NCBI GenBank assembly: GCA_964348095.1 | Contig: CAYGBK010000116.1 | Span: 7,387-71,386, forward strand | Length of the DNA stretch: 64,000 bases | From: WVXP01 sp964348095 | Lineage (GTDB): Bacteria; Desulfobacterota; BSN033; WVXP01 | Reading direction: 5' to 3' | Part shown: positions 1 through 7,607 of the stretch, one piece after another | Position numbering within the stretch: the stretch's first letter is position 1 | Layout: each line of letters starts with the position of its first letter | Program-made: the position numbers and the translations under genes | The notes under the pieces: generated by a model | The model's database searches: none | What the model saw: only the letters and a program-made list of their open reading frames with translations | What the model was told of the DNA's origin: nothing

Positions 1-331
1 CGAAAACAACGGCGGCCTCTTTGCGAGCGAAAGCGGCGAGCTTCTCTTCCAGTTCCTCGTGAATCACCAGATTGCCGTTCAGGAGTCTAGACCCAGTACA
101 CCCACTCCCATACTGCTCGATTGCGTTGATGGCTGCCTCTTTGATCCGAGGATGGGTCGTCAAGCCAAGGTAGTTGTTCGACCCAATCATGATCATTCGC
201 TTCCCATTTACCATCACCTCTGGACCCTGAGGGGAGCCCAGCTCTCGGAAAAAGAAATAGTTTCCGCTGGCCTGTGCTTCTTCAACGCCATTGAAGGCAA
301 AACATTTTTCAAGAATATCCATCGCCACCAT
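1..331 (-). CDS. PLP-dependent alpha-oxoamine synthase family enzyme (serine palmitoyltransferase/KBL-like), 3' part outside window
   Basis: The open frame begins at ATG 331 (or the in-frame ATG 322) and runs off the left edge, giving the first 110 residues. The text IGSNNYLGLTTHP followed by GSGCTGSRLLNG is the N-terminal signature of the alpha-oxoamine synthases (BioF, KBL, serine palmitoyltransferase), which condense an acyl-CoA or acyl-ACP with an amino acid on pyridoxal phosphate. The catalytic lysine lies outside the window. The start is 3 bases after the stop of the upstream SDR gene, so the two are co-transcribed. That pairing, and the YFFFRELGSPQGPEV stretch typical of SPT-like proteins, favour a sphingolipid-type role over biotin synthesis, but this is inference. 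Confidence 0.8.
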   Translation of the reverse strand, partial: MVAMDILEKCFAFNGVEEAQASGNYFFFRELGSPQGPEVMVNGKRMIMIGSNNYLGLTTHPRIKEAAINAIEQYGSGCTGSRLLNGNLVIHEELEEKLAAFARKEAAVVF

Positions 332-334
332 CCC

Positions 335-1330
335 CTAGCTTTTTAACCATCCCTCAGCTCGGTACCATTCCACGGTCGAAGCTATGCCCCGCTTCAAATC
401 AAAAGCGGCAGAAAGATCCAGTTCGGACATTGCTTTGCTGGAGTCGCAACACCAGTTCGGCTGAACCATTTCCTGATATCTCTCTTTCCCAAATACACGG
501 GGTCTGCCAGAACGCCTCGATATCCAATCCGCTATCTCGGCAGACCATCGAAACACGCTGACCGGTACCTTAACCCGAATGGCTCGAACTCCCAAAGCCT
601 CCTCAATTGCGCTGCCCAAATCATGCCAGGCATATGTGTTCCCGTCAGAAACGAAGAATATCTCACCACTCGGAAGGTCTTTTCTACCGGCCACGATGAA
701 AGCCGAAACAAGGTCATTAACATAGCACAGACTCAGCCGGTGTTCCATACGCCAAAGACCAATCTGTACCCCCATCCCAATGGATCGAAAAAAGGGCAAG
801 AAATCCTGGTCTCTCGGCCCGTAAACCGCACACGCCCGCAGAATGACCACATTCAAAAGGTCTCGGAACTTGAGGACCGCTTCTTCACCGCGGCGTTTAC
901 TCCACCCATAGTGTGAAACCGGCAGACATGGATCCGTTTCTGTGGACAGACCATCTCCTTTGCATGGACCAACGGCTGCCTGGCTGGAAAGGTAAACAAA
1001 ACGCTTAAGTCCTGGGTTCCTTTCAGCACAAGCCCGAACAAGATTCTCCGTCCCCTCCGCGTTGACCTGATAGAATGCATGATGATCTGTTGCCTTTGTT
1101 ATGCCGGCTACATGATAGACCTGTTCCACGCCATTGACGGCTGAGGTGAGCGATCGGAAATCTTGACAATCACCCTGAACAATCTCAACATTGAGTCCTT
1201 GTATCCATCTATGGGAACTCTCATTTCTGACAAGACAACGCACCTCGTTGCCTTCCGCTACGAGAGCCTCCACGAGGTGACTTCCTATGAATCCAGTCGC
1301 CCCAGTGACCAGCGATTTTCTAGATGCCAT
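335..1330 (-). CDS. NAD(P)-dependent epimerase/dehydratase (extended SDR)
   Basis: A 331-residue extended short-chain dehydrogenase. The Rossmann motif GATGFIGSHLVEAL lies at the N-terminus, an internal Ser-Ser (VYLSSQAAVG) supplies the active-site serine and YGWSK is the YxxxK catalytic pair. ATG 1330 is preferred over the TTG 30 bases upstream because the Rossmann strand then starts at the usual distance; neither has a strong ribosome site. It is followed after 3 bases by a serine-palmitoyltransferase-like gene. In bacterial ceramide synthesis a reductase of this fold (CerR) reduces the 3-keto product, so it could do that here. A nucleotide-sugar or sterol-type substrate is equally possible from sequence alone. 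Confidence 0.8.
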   Translation of the reverse strand: MASRKSLVTGATGFIGSHLVEALVAEGNEVRCLVRNESSHRWIQGLNVEIVQGDCQDFRSLTSAVNGVEQVYHVAGITKATDHHAFYQVNAEGTENLVRACAERNPGLKRFVYLSSQAAVGPCKGDGLSTETDPCLPVSHYGWSKRRGEEAVLKFRDLLNVVILRACAVYGPRDQDFLPFFRSIGMGVQIGLWRMEHRLSLCYVNDLVSAFIVAGRKDLPSGEIFFVSDGNTYAWHDLGSAIEEALGVRAIRVKVPVSVFRWSAEIADWISRRSGRPRVFGKERYQEMVQPNWCCDSSKAMSELDLSAAFDLKRGIASTVEWYRAEGWLKS

Positions 1331-1484
1331 AGGTCGGGTCGAAAAACAATCGTCTATCAAAAAGTGTTACGATTGTATTGAGTTGGTAGCAGAAAGGCAA
1401 TAGAAAAATCGGTGCACTTTTTCCTATACCTTCACTTGCCAAGCCTTGTCGAAAATCTTAAGATATCTAGAAAGCGAAGAACTT

Positions 1485-2657
1485 ATGAAACTCAAAGCTC
1501 TCTTTCCTTTTGGGGTCGTTCTCCTCCTGCTGGCACCGAGCCATAGCCTATCCCTCGAACCGAGCGCCTTCCCCTCCCTCTCTTCGTCCGTCCGGTCTCA
1601 TGGTCCCCTGGATTTCTGTGGGGAGAAGGTTCCAATTGAAATCCAGGAGGTTCGGGAGAGGTTGGAAAAAGAGCTTCTCCTCTCTCTTTGGGATCGACCC
1701 CAAGTGATTCTCTGGCTCAAGCGTTCCCGCCGTTATCTTCGACCTATCGAAAAGATGTTGCGCGATGATAACATGCCTGACGATCTCAAATACGTCGCAA
1801 TCGCCGAAAGCGCCCTTCGACCTCATGCGGGCTCCAAGAAAGGAGCAATAGGGTTCTGGCAATTCATGGCGGACACAGGCAGAAAGCATGGCCTCGTGAT
1901 CAACGAATACATCGATGAAAGGCGAAATCTATTCGCTTCCACACGGGCCGCGATCCGATACTTCCGAAGCTTACATGAGTCGTTTGGATCCTGGACGCTT
2001 GCAGCCGCAGCATACAATCTCGGGGAAGAGGGAATCACGGCAGAAATCCTGGAACAGCAAACGACTGACTATTACCGTCTTTACCTCCCCCTTGAAACGC
2101 AGCGCTTTGTTTTTCGAATTATTTCCGCAAAGCTGATTCTATCCGATCCAGAAAGATACGGGTTCAAGCTCTCGGAAGAAGACTACTACCCGGCTTTGGC
2201 GTTTGACCGGATCCAGGTGGACAGCCCCCAAGAAACGCCCATCCGGATTATTGCAGCAGCAGCAGAAACCCATTTCAAAGTGATTAAGGATTTGAACCCT
2301 GAAATTCGAGGTCACTATCTCGCCAAAGGGAACCACGAAATCCTGATCCCCAAGGGCTCGTCTAAAGGCTTTCAACGCCGCTATGAGGAACGATTGAATC
2401 AGTGGCTCGCTTCTCATAATGAGCGAATCTATGTGGTCAAGAAGGGAGATAATCTCTCTTCCATTGCAGATCAATTCGGCGTCCCCCTTGCTGCGCTCAT
2501 CATTTGGAACCGCCTTGACCTGAGAGCCCCCATCCATCCGGGTGATCGGCTAGTCATTTACCGAGAAGACCTGATGCCCACGGCCGACACAGAAGAGGGC
2601 GAGGAGGAAACTGAAGGTTCCGGGGAGTCAGGAGTCGAAAGTCAAAATCCCGAATGA
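1485..2657 (+). CDS. MltD-like membrane-bound lytic murein transglycosylase with LysM domain
   Basis: A 390-residue exported protein that should cleave peptidoglycan glycan strands. ATG 1485 gives a good signal peptide (MKLKALFPFGVVLLLLAPS), whereas the upstream TTG 1446 would bury it. The SLT domain lies near residues 75-190, with the catalytic Glu in AIAESALRPHA and the family motif GAIGFWQFM. A degenerate LysM-like stretch follows near 240-290, and a clear C-terminal LysM (YVVKKGDNLSSIADQFGV ... IHPGDRLVIY) binds glycan. The last 25 residues are a Glu-rich tail, and the final codons run into a dispersed repeat (2622-2650), so the tail was probably added by repeat insertion. Confidence 0.88.
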   Translation: MKLKALFPFGVVLLLLAPSHSLSLEPSAFPSLSSSVRSHGPLDFCGEKVPIEIQEVRERLEKELLLSLWDRPQVILWLKRSRRYLRPIEKMLRDDNMPDDLKYVAIAESALRPHAGSKKGAIGFWQFMADTGRKHGLVINEYIDERRNLFASTRAAIRYFRSLHESFGSWTLAAAAYNLGEEGITAEILEQQTTDYYRLYLPLETQRFVFRIISAKLILSDPERYGFKLSEEDYYPALAFDRIQVDSPQETPIRIIAAAAETHFKVIKDLNPEIRGHYLAKGNHEILIPKGSSKGFQRRYEERLNQWLASHNERIYVVKKGDNLSSIADQFGVPLAALIIWNRLDLRAPIHPGDRLVIYREDLMPTADTEEGEEETEGSGESGVESQNPE

Positions 2658-2860
2658 CCATGGCCCGGACCAGAAATCCTCCAAAGCTATCGAGCTTCCC
2701 TGAAAACCCGCCTGAGGGCATCGCCTCTCGGTCCATTCGCTCTCCCTTCTCAGCAAGAAAATCGTTCTATGACGACTCTCGGCCTGGGTTTCCAATCGAC
2801 CCGTCGAGATACTGGTTGATAATTTGAATTCTGACTTCCCTCTTCTGACTTTCGGATTCC
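2622..2860. repeat. Inverted pair of AGTCAGGAGTC-type dispersed repeat
   Basis: The left copy at 2622-2650 contains GAGTCAGGAGTCGAAAGTCA. The right copy at 2826-2860 contains the opposite orientation (TTCTGACTTCCCTCTTCTGAC). The left copy overlaps the last codons of the transglycosylase, and the right copy lies just beyond the 3' end of the convergent ABC ATPase gene. A third copy lies at 7580-7606. The 170 bases between the arms hold no convincing gene. Confidence 0.5.
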
Positions 2861-2872
2861 GCTTTTCAGTTT

Positions 2873-3970
2873 TCACTTCGGTGGGAGGATACAGAAACTC
2901 TGGGGCCTTAGATGGATGTCAACGACATCCCCCTCCTTGACCTTCACGCTTTTTGTGAGCTTGTAGCTGAACGTGGCGTCAACATGGAGGCTCCGGTCCT
3001 CAAGAAAAATCAGACGAACCATTTCTCGGCTCCCAAGGTTAGAGAGTGAATCAACGGTGACCCGAAAGAGATTCAGGCGAAAAGACGGTCTCAAAGGTTT
3101 GTCTGGAGCGATAATCAGGATCTCCTCAGGCCGGATTCCCAGCTTAAGGGGTTGCCCGACTTCGACCGATATGGACGACTCCACATCGAAAACAATCGAC
3201 CCGGCCCTGCATTTCAAAGACCTTCTCTTCTGGTCTACGTCAATGACCTCCGAATCGAAGATATTCTGCATGAGAAGGAAATTGGCAACCTTTTCGTTAG
3301 CCGGCGTGTTATAGCACTCATCGGGTGTACCCCGCTGTTCGATGTGTCCTTTGATCATGATGGCCATGTGTTGCGCCATGAGAAAAGCCTCTTCCTGATC
3401 ATGGGTCACGTGAAACACAGTAAGGTTTACTGCCTTCTGAAGTCGTTTGAGCTGGAATTGGACGCGACGTTTGATGTAGGCGTCTAGGGCGGAGAAGGGT
3501 TCATCGAGGAAAAGAACCTTCGGTTTTGTAATGAGGGCCCTGGCAAAAGCAACACGCTGTTTTTCTCCGCCGCTCAAGGTCGAGATGTCTGGTCTTTCCA
3601 TAATGTGGTCCAGATCCAAGTGGTCCGTAAGATACTCCAACCGTTTCTCCACCGTCTCCCCGTCTATCTTGCGCACTTTAGCACCAAAGAGGATATTGTC
3701 TCGCGGGCTGAGATGTGGAAATAGACTCAGATCCTGAGGGACGTAGGCGATGTGACGATCTTCCGGGGGAAGGTGCGTTATATTCTTTCCATCCAAAATA
3801 ATCTCGCCTTTATCTGGGTGTCTGATTCCAAGGATTGTTTCTAGGAGCAGGGACTTCCCAGCTCCGGTGGGGCCGAGAAGAAGAAAAAACTCCCCACTCT
3901 TGATCTCCAAATCGATATCTTTCAGCGTGAATTTGCCGAAACGAACAGAAAGATCTTGAACCGAAATCAT
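2873..3970 (-). CDS. Molybdate/tungstate ABC transporter ATP-binding protein
   Basis: A 365-residue ABC ATPase energising oxyanion uptake. Walker A is GPTGAGKS, the signature is LSGGEKQRVAFARAL, Walker B is VLFLDEPFSALD, and the switch His lies in VFHVTHDQEEA. After about residue 235 there is a TOBE-like regulatory domain (LKLGIRPEEILI and following), as in ModC/WtpC proteins. It is the last gene of the padR-binding protein-permease-ATPase operon, 103 bases after the permease. The binding protein and permease support a molybdate or tungstate ligand. Sulfate or phosphate ATPases have the same core, so the metal is assigned from context. Confidence 0.85.
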   Translation of the reverse strand: MISVQDLSVRFGKFTLKDIDLEIKSGEFFLLLGPTGAGKSLLLETILGIRHPDKGEIILDGKNITHLPPEDRHIAYVPQDLSLFPHLSPRDNILFGAKVRKIDGETVEKRLEYLTDHLDLDHIMERPDISTLSGGEKQRVAFARALITKPKVLFLDEPFSALDAYIKRRVQFQLKRLQKAVNLTVFHVTHDQEEAFLMAQHMAIMIKGHIEQRGTPDECYNTPANEKVANFLLMQNIFDSEVIDVDQKRRSLKCRAGSIVFDVESSISVEVGQPLKLGIRPEEILIIAPDKPLRPSFRLNLFRVTVDSLSNLGSREMVRLIFLEDRSLHVDATFSYKLTKSVKVKEGDVVDIHLRPQSFCILPPK

Positions 3971-4073
3971 GAATCTCTCCCTCTGACTACCTGATGCTCA
4001 GCAGTCTCTCCTTCACGCCTTGTGCTCAATTCAGGGTCCGCCTCAAGACTCAATCCCTTCGAATGGAGACATG

Positions 4074-4871
4074 CTATTTCTTTCGGGCGAGCATGCGAAA
4101 AGTTATCAGGACAATTACCGCCAGTATGACTATCACTATCATCAAGGCCACAGCCTTTTCGATTCTCACGGAAGCAAGATTGAGGTAAATGCTTACAGGG
4201 ATCGTCTCTGTCTTCCCCCGTACGGCCCCAGCGATCGTCACGCTGGCGCCAAAATCTCCAACCGCCCGTGCCCAAGAAAGAATGAAAGCCGCTATGAGAG
4301 CGCCTCGTGCCATCGGCAGGGTCACACCTGAAAAGGCCTGCCACTGACTGCAACCGAGAAACCTTGCGACCTGCTCGAGGCGAACATCAACCGATTCGAA
4401 ACTCGTTTTCAGGACTCTAACAGATAGGGCAAAAGCGAGAAAAAACTGAGCCAGAATGATTCCCGGAACCTCGAAAACAAACTGAACCATATTCGTCTCA
4501 ATCCATCTTCCTGGCACTGTTCGGAAAAAAAGAAGCAGCGCAGTCCCGAGGGCAACGGGTGACAGGATTATAGGGATATCGAGGATCCCATCGATGATGT
4601 TTTTCGCCCATGTGTCGTATCGGGCCAGAAAATAAGCCGACGGAATAGCCAGAAGCAGACCTATGATCGCCGCAACAGAGGCGGTAAAAAGACTAAGAAT
4701 GATTGCGGACTGGACATCTTTTTCAAGGAGAGCCTGCAACGGTTTTATCGGACTCGTATACAAGAACTGGGATGCCACGATCACCAACACCATCGTGACG
4801 GCAAATCCTGTGGCACCGAAGAGAATGAAAGGAAACCAGCTTTTTATTTCCAGCTTTCGGGCAGATTCCAT
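4074..4871 (-). CDS. Molybdate/tungstate ABC transporter permease
   Basis: A 265-residue inner-membrane permease with about six hydrophobic segments and the cytoplasmic EAA loop (RLEQVARFLGCSQWQAF...LPMARGAL) that contacts the ATPase. ATG 4871 is chosen because GGAGGAAC sits directly upstream; the longer frame to 4940 has no ribosome site and lies inside the binding-protein gene. The start overlaps the end of the upstream binding-protein gene by 28 bases, which suggests translational coupling. The GDFGASVTIAGAVRGKTETIPVSIY stretch, read in parts, matches ModB/WtpB/TupB permeases. Confidence 0.85.
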   Translation of the reverse strand: MESARKLEIKSWFPFILFGATGFAVTMVLVIVASQFLYTSPIKPLQALLEKDVQSAIILSLFTASVAAIIGLLLAIPSAYFLARYDTWAKNIIDGILDIPIILSPVALGTALLLFFRTVPGRWIETNMVQFVFEVPGIILAQFFLAFALSVRVLKTSFESVDVRLEQVARFLGCSQWQAFSGVTLPMARGALIAAFILSWARAVGDFGASVTIAGAVRGKTETIPVSIYLNLASVRIEKAVALMIVIVILAVIVLITFRMLARKK

Positions 4872-5710
4872 GTTCCTCCAACTAGCGCTCCAGGAAGGGC
4901 AAAACGTCGCGCTTCCTCTAAGGTGACGAGGTAGTTCCACCTTCTATAAATGGCTCTACCCTCATCGCTTATCAAGAAGTCAATGAATAACTGAGCCGTC
5001 TCTCTCTTCTTGGAGAGGGAACTGACGGCAATCGGTATGTATGCAATCCGGGGAACCTGTTCAGGCCGAAGAGGAATCGTCTCGATCTTGTCAGGATTCC
5101 AGTAGGTAAACACGCGCAGCCCAAGGATTGCATCCACCACATTCAAAGAAATCAATTGGACTGTCTTCGCGATAGAAGGGGTATGGACCTTGATGTTTTT
5201 TCTTACCCTGTCGGACAACCCGCTCTCCTCAAGAATCTCGGCCCACAACAGACCGGTCGACACCGTGTCGGGTCTCGCAAGGCCGATCTTAAGTCCAGAT
5301 CTGGTTAGATCCTGGAGAGAATGGATCTCCTTTGGATTCCCCGCGGGGACGTTGATGGCTGGAATGAGATAAACGACAATTTTTTCCGTCCCTTCAAGCA
5401 CGAGTTTTTCTCTTTTCGCAAGGTCCATGAAATCCGAAGAACCCGGAAAATAGAGATCTCCCCGTCCTGAAATCCTCATTTCAGAGAGCATTTTCCCAGA
5501 CCCCCCAAAGTGAAGGTGGCTTCTTATCCCTGTGAGCTCCTCGAAGCGACTGGCAACCTCTTCGGTAGCAGGCTGCGATGCAGAACCAACAAAGACCTCG
5601 AGAGTCTCTGTGACCGCTGGAAACGCTTCACCGGGAAATGCAGTCCACAGGGAAAACCAACACAAACCAGGCAATAGAACAGCCAAAGCAAAAAGCTTTC
5701 GAATCAACAT
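4844..5710 (-). CDS. Periplasmic molybdate/tungstate-binding protein (ModA/WtpA-like)
   Basis: A 288-residue extracytoplasmic solute receptor with a 25-30 residue signal peptide (MLIRKLFALAVLLPGLCWFS...). Mature-chain motifs GSASQPATEEVASRFEE and HFGGSGKML match the two serine-bearing loops that bind the oxyanion in ModA-type proteins, and the ISGRGDLYFPGS stretch is also typical. It is the first structural gene after padR (20 bases) and precedes the permease, with overlap. Molybdate and tungstate cannot be told apart from sequence. Nearby tungsten/molybdenum-type oxidoreductases in this window would use either. Confidence 0.83.
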   Translation of the reverse strand: MLIRKLFALAVLLPGLCWFSLWTAFPGEAFPAVTETLEVFVGSASQPATEEVASRFEELTGIRSHLHFGGSGKMLSEMRISGRGDLYFPGSSDFMDLAKREKLVLEGTEKIVVYLIPAINVPAGNPKEIHSLQDLTRSGLKIGLARPDTVSTGLLWAEILEESGLSDRVRKNIKVHTPSIAKTVQLISLNVVDAILGLRVFTYWNPDKIETIPLRPEQVPRIAYIPIAVSSLSKKRETAQLFIDFLISDEGRAIYRRWNYLVTLEEARRFALPGALVGGTWNLPESWK

Positions 5711-5730
5711 GATAAAACCTGCTGGTATTC

Positions 5731-6258
5731 TTAGGTCTTAGCTGACGGAGATTTCAGGAACTCGACACAGTCTTCGAGCCAGGACAATATGGATTTTATC
5801 TGACAACTCTTGAAATCGTAAAGGAGCCGCAAGAAATCGGATCTTTTTGGGGTTGAGAGTTCACTGGAATCCAAGATTTTGCGACAGACAACCTTCTGTC
5901 TCTCAATTAGCCTCACTCCTCCCGATAGGCGGAGATCTCTCAGAAAATAGAGCTTCGCAATAAATTCCACCCTCAGGTCTCTGATATTGTCGACCGGCTT
6001 TGCGATCCAGTCCTTGAACAAGCTCTCCCCCTTCTGAGTGATATTGAAAACCCTTCGGGCCGGCCTGTTTCCGTTAGCCTCGATGGTTGACGACACATAC
6101 CCGTGCGCCTCAAGCTTTTTCAGCATGTTATACATATTGCTCATTCCGACATACCACACGCCCTTGAGAGCCGTAGAAAGGAATTTATGGATATCATAGC
6201 CGTGCATTGGCCTTTTCATCAAGGCTCCCAAGATCGCACATTCAAAAGGAAGCTTCAT
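5731..6258 (-). CDS. PadR family transcriptional regulator
   Basis: A 175-residue regulator. The N-terminal winged helix (ILGALMKRPMHGYDIHKFL, then LKKLEAHGYVSSTIE and RRVFNITQKGESLFKDWI) is the PadR signature, and the C-terminal part is the helical dimerisation arm. ATG 6258 follows GAGGGATTCG. It is the first gene of the operon carrying the molybdate/tungstate transporter and ends 20 bases before the binding protein. An imperfect palindrome (6293-6311) lies 34 bases upstream of its start and could be its own operator. ModE usually controls such transporters, so a PadR protein here is unusual; the ligand is unknown. Confidence 0.85.
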   Translation of the reverse strand: MKLPFECAILGALMKRPMHGYDIHKFLSTALKGVWYVGMSNMYNMLKKLEAHGYVSSTIEANGNRPARRVFNITQKGESLFKDWIAKPVDNIRDLRVEFIAKLYFLRDLRLSGGVRLIERQKVVCRKILDSSELSTPKRSDFLRLLYDFKSCQIKSILSWLEDCVEFLKSPSAKT

Positions 6259-6292
6259 CGAATCCCTCGATCAACGATTACTTGGTAATTGA

Positions 6293-6311
6293 ATACTCAC
6301 TTCGTGAATAT
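6293..6311. promoter_or_regulatory. Palindrome upstream of padR (candidate operator)
   Basis: ATACTCAC-TTC-GTGAATAT, with 7 of 8 arm bases paired, lies in the short region between padR and the divergent PIN-domain gene. Location and symmetry fit an autoregulatory operator for the PadR-transporter operon. Binding is inferred only. Confidence 0.4.
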
Positions 6312-6395
6312 AAGTCAAGGACAGAATCTTAAATTGGGCTATCTCCCGCCACCAACCGCCTTGTTTCCCTTCCATAAAAGGGATAATATGCATCT

Positions 6396-6917
6396 ATGGC
6401 AGGCATTCAATTCCAGCCTGAGTCTCTCGTCGCGGATACCTCTTCACTCATCTACCTTGCAAAGTCATCCATAATCCGACCCTTTCTCCAGACCTTTCAT
6501 GTGATAATTCCTCCTTTGGTCTTTCAGGAGTGCGTTCAAAGGGGGTATGCTGGTTCTGATGAGATCAACGGCCTGAGAGAACAGGGACAGCTCCTCGTCC
6601 AATCTGTGAGAGAGGATCCACGCCTTCCCTTGAAACGCCCACGGGGTGGTGAAAGAGAAGTCATCGCCCTTTTTTACCAACTCGGTCCGGATGGTGTTCT
6701 GATTGATGATAGAGACGGTGTGAATGTTTGCAGAAGCCTCAGCATTCCATTTGTTAGTGCTCTCTTGGTTCCTTCTCTCCTCATTACGAAGAAGGTTTTA
6801 TCGCCGAGAGAAGCAAGAAGGGCACTGGAGAAAATTATCAACGTCGGTCGTTATTCTCAGCGAGTCGTCCTTTTTGCACGCGACGTATTCGGGGAGGCAT
6901 GCAGCTTGCAGAATTGA
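6396..6917 (+). CDS. PIN-like (DUF3368-type) nucleic-acid-binding protein
   Basis: A 173-residue protein with PIN-like acidic landmarks in order: VADTSSLIYLAK near the N-terminus, RGGEREVIALF mid-protein and VLIDDRDGVNVCRSLSIPF, followed by LSPREARRALEK. This matches the DUF3368 branch of the PIN domain family, whose members are often toxins of toxin-antitoxin pairs and cleave RNA. No small antitoxin gene is visible next to it: upstream is divergent padR and downstream is a thioredoxin-like gene. It is either an orphan or a non-toxin PIN protein. Confidence 0.7.
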   Translation: MAGIQFQPESLVADTSSLIYLAKSSIIRPFLQTFHVIIPPLVFQECVQRGYAGSDEINGLREQGQLLVQSVREDPRLPLKRPRGGEREVIALFYQLGPDGVLIDDRDGVNVCRSLSIPFVSALLVPSLLITKKVLSPREARRALEKIINVGRYSQRVVLFARDVFGEACSLQN

Positions 6918-6983
6918 AAGCGGGGACAGATAAAAGTGTGTCCCTGCGAGTCCGAAACGCTGAAGAACCCGAGAGTCCTTTCG

Positions 6984-7553
6984 ATGAGCGGTTTGAATCG
7001 ACGGTGTTTGTTTTTTTCCCTCACTTTTATTGCAATCCTAGGTACTGGTTCAGCCTGTCAGGGAGAAACGCTCTCCAACCTCTTCGAAGAGGCCCACATC
7101 CTCTTTTTTGAGAGACCGAAGCAAACCCATGACGTCGCCCTTCCAGACATAAATGGCCGTCCCTTTCGACTGAGAGATCTTCACGGGAAGATTGTCTTTC
7201 TAAATATCTGGGCAACGTGGTGTGCACCCTGCCGAGAGGAGATGCCATCTATCGAAAAGCTTCACCAGCATTTCAAAGGCCAGGATCTCGTCGTAATAGC
7301 GGTTTCGGTGGATATGGCCGATATTAGGATTGTCAAAAACTTTATCGAAAGACACAACTATACGTTTACTGTTCTTCATGACCCTCGTGGTGACACGATG
7401 GAGTGGTTCCATGTACGGCTTATCCCTGTGACCTACCTTATTAACAGATCAGGGAAAATCATCGGAAAGGCAGTCGGCCTCAGAGACTGGGGGCAAGACA
7501 GTATGGTACGACTCTTCGATCAACTTCTAAAGAGCCTTGACGACGAGCCATGA
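6984..7553 (+). CDS. TlpA/ResA-like thiol-disulfide oxidoreductase
   Basis: A 189-residue exported thioredoxin-fold protein. ATG 6984 gives a signal peptide (positively charged NRRC, then a hydrophobic stretch to GTGSACQGE); the longer frame from GTG 6936 hides it. WATWCAPCREE carries the redox pair Cys80 and Cys83, and the cis-Pro motif is IPVTYLI. This pattern is that of TlpA/ResA/CcmG, membrane-tethered or periplasmic proteins that reduce disulfides, often in cytochrome c maturation. No cytochrome genes are adjacent, so the client is unknown. Confidence 0.85.
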   Translation: MSGLNRRCLFFSLTFIAILGTGSACQGETLSNLFEEAHILFFERPKQTHDVALPDINGRPFRLRDLHGKIVFLNIWATWCAPCREEMPSIEKLHQHFKGQDLVVIAVSVDMADIRIVKNFIERHNYTFTVLHDPRGDTMEWFHVRLIPVTYLINRSGKIIGKAVGLRDWGQDSMVRLFDQLLKSLDDEP

Positions 7554-7579
7554 TCCTCATCCCGTCATCAGCCGATCCC

Positions 7580-7606
7580 GCTGTTCTGACTCTCTAATTC
7601 TGACTC
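7580..7606. repeat. Dispersed TTCTGACTC-type repeat
   Basis: Alternating TTCTGACTC and ATTCTGACTCC units lie between the thioredoxin-like gene and the 3' end of dapL. They resemble the elements at 2622-2650 and 2826-2860. Each copy abuts the 3' end of a gene. Confidence 0.4.
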
Positions 7607-7607
7607 C

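Noticed and set aside
3967..4353. Minus-strand frame of 128 codons between the ABC ATPase and permease genes
   Set aside because: It lies mostly inside the permease gene in another frame, which has the EAA loop and membrane helices.
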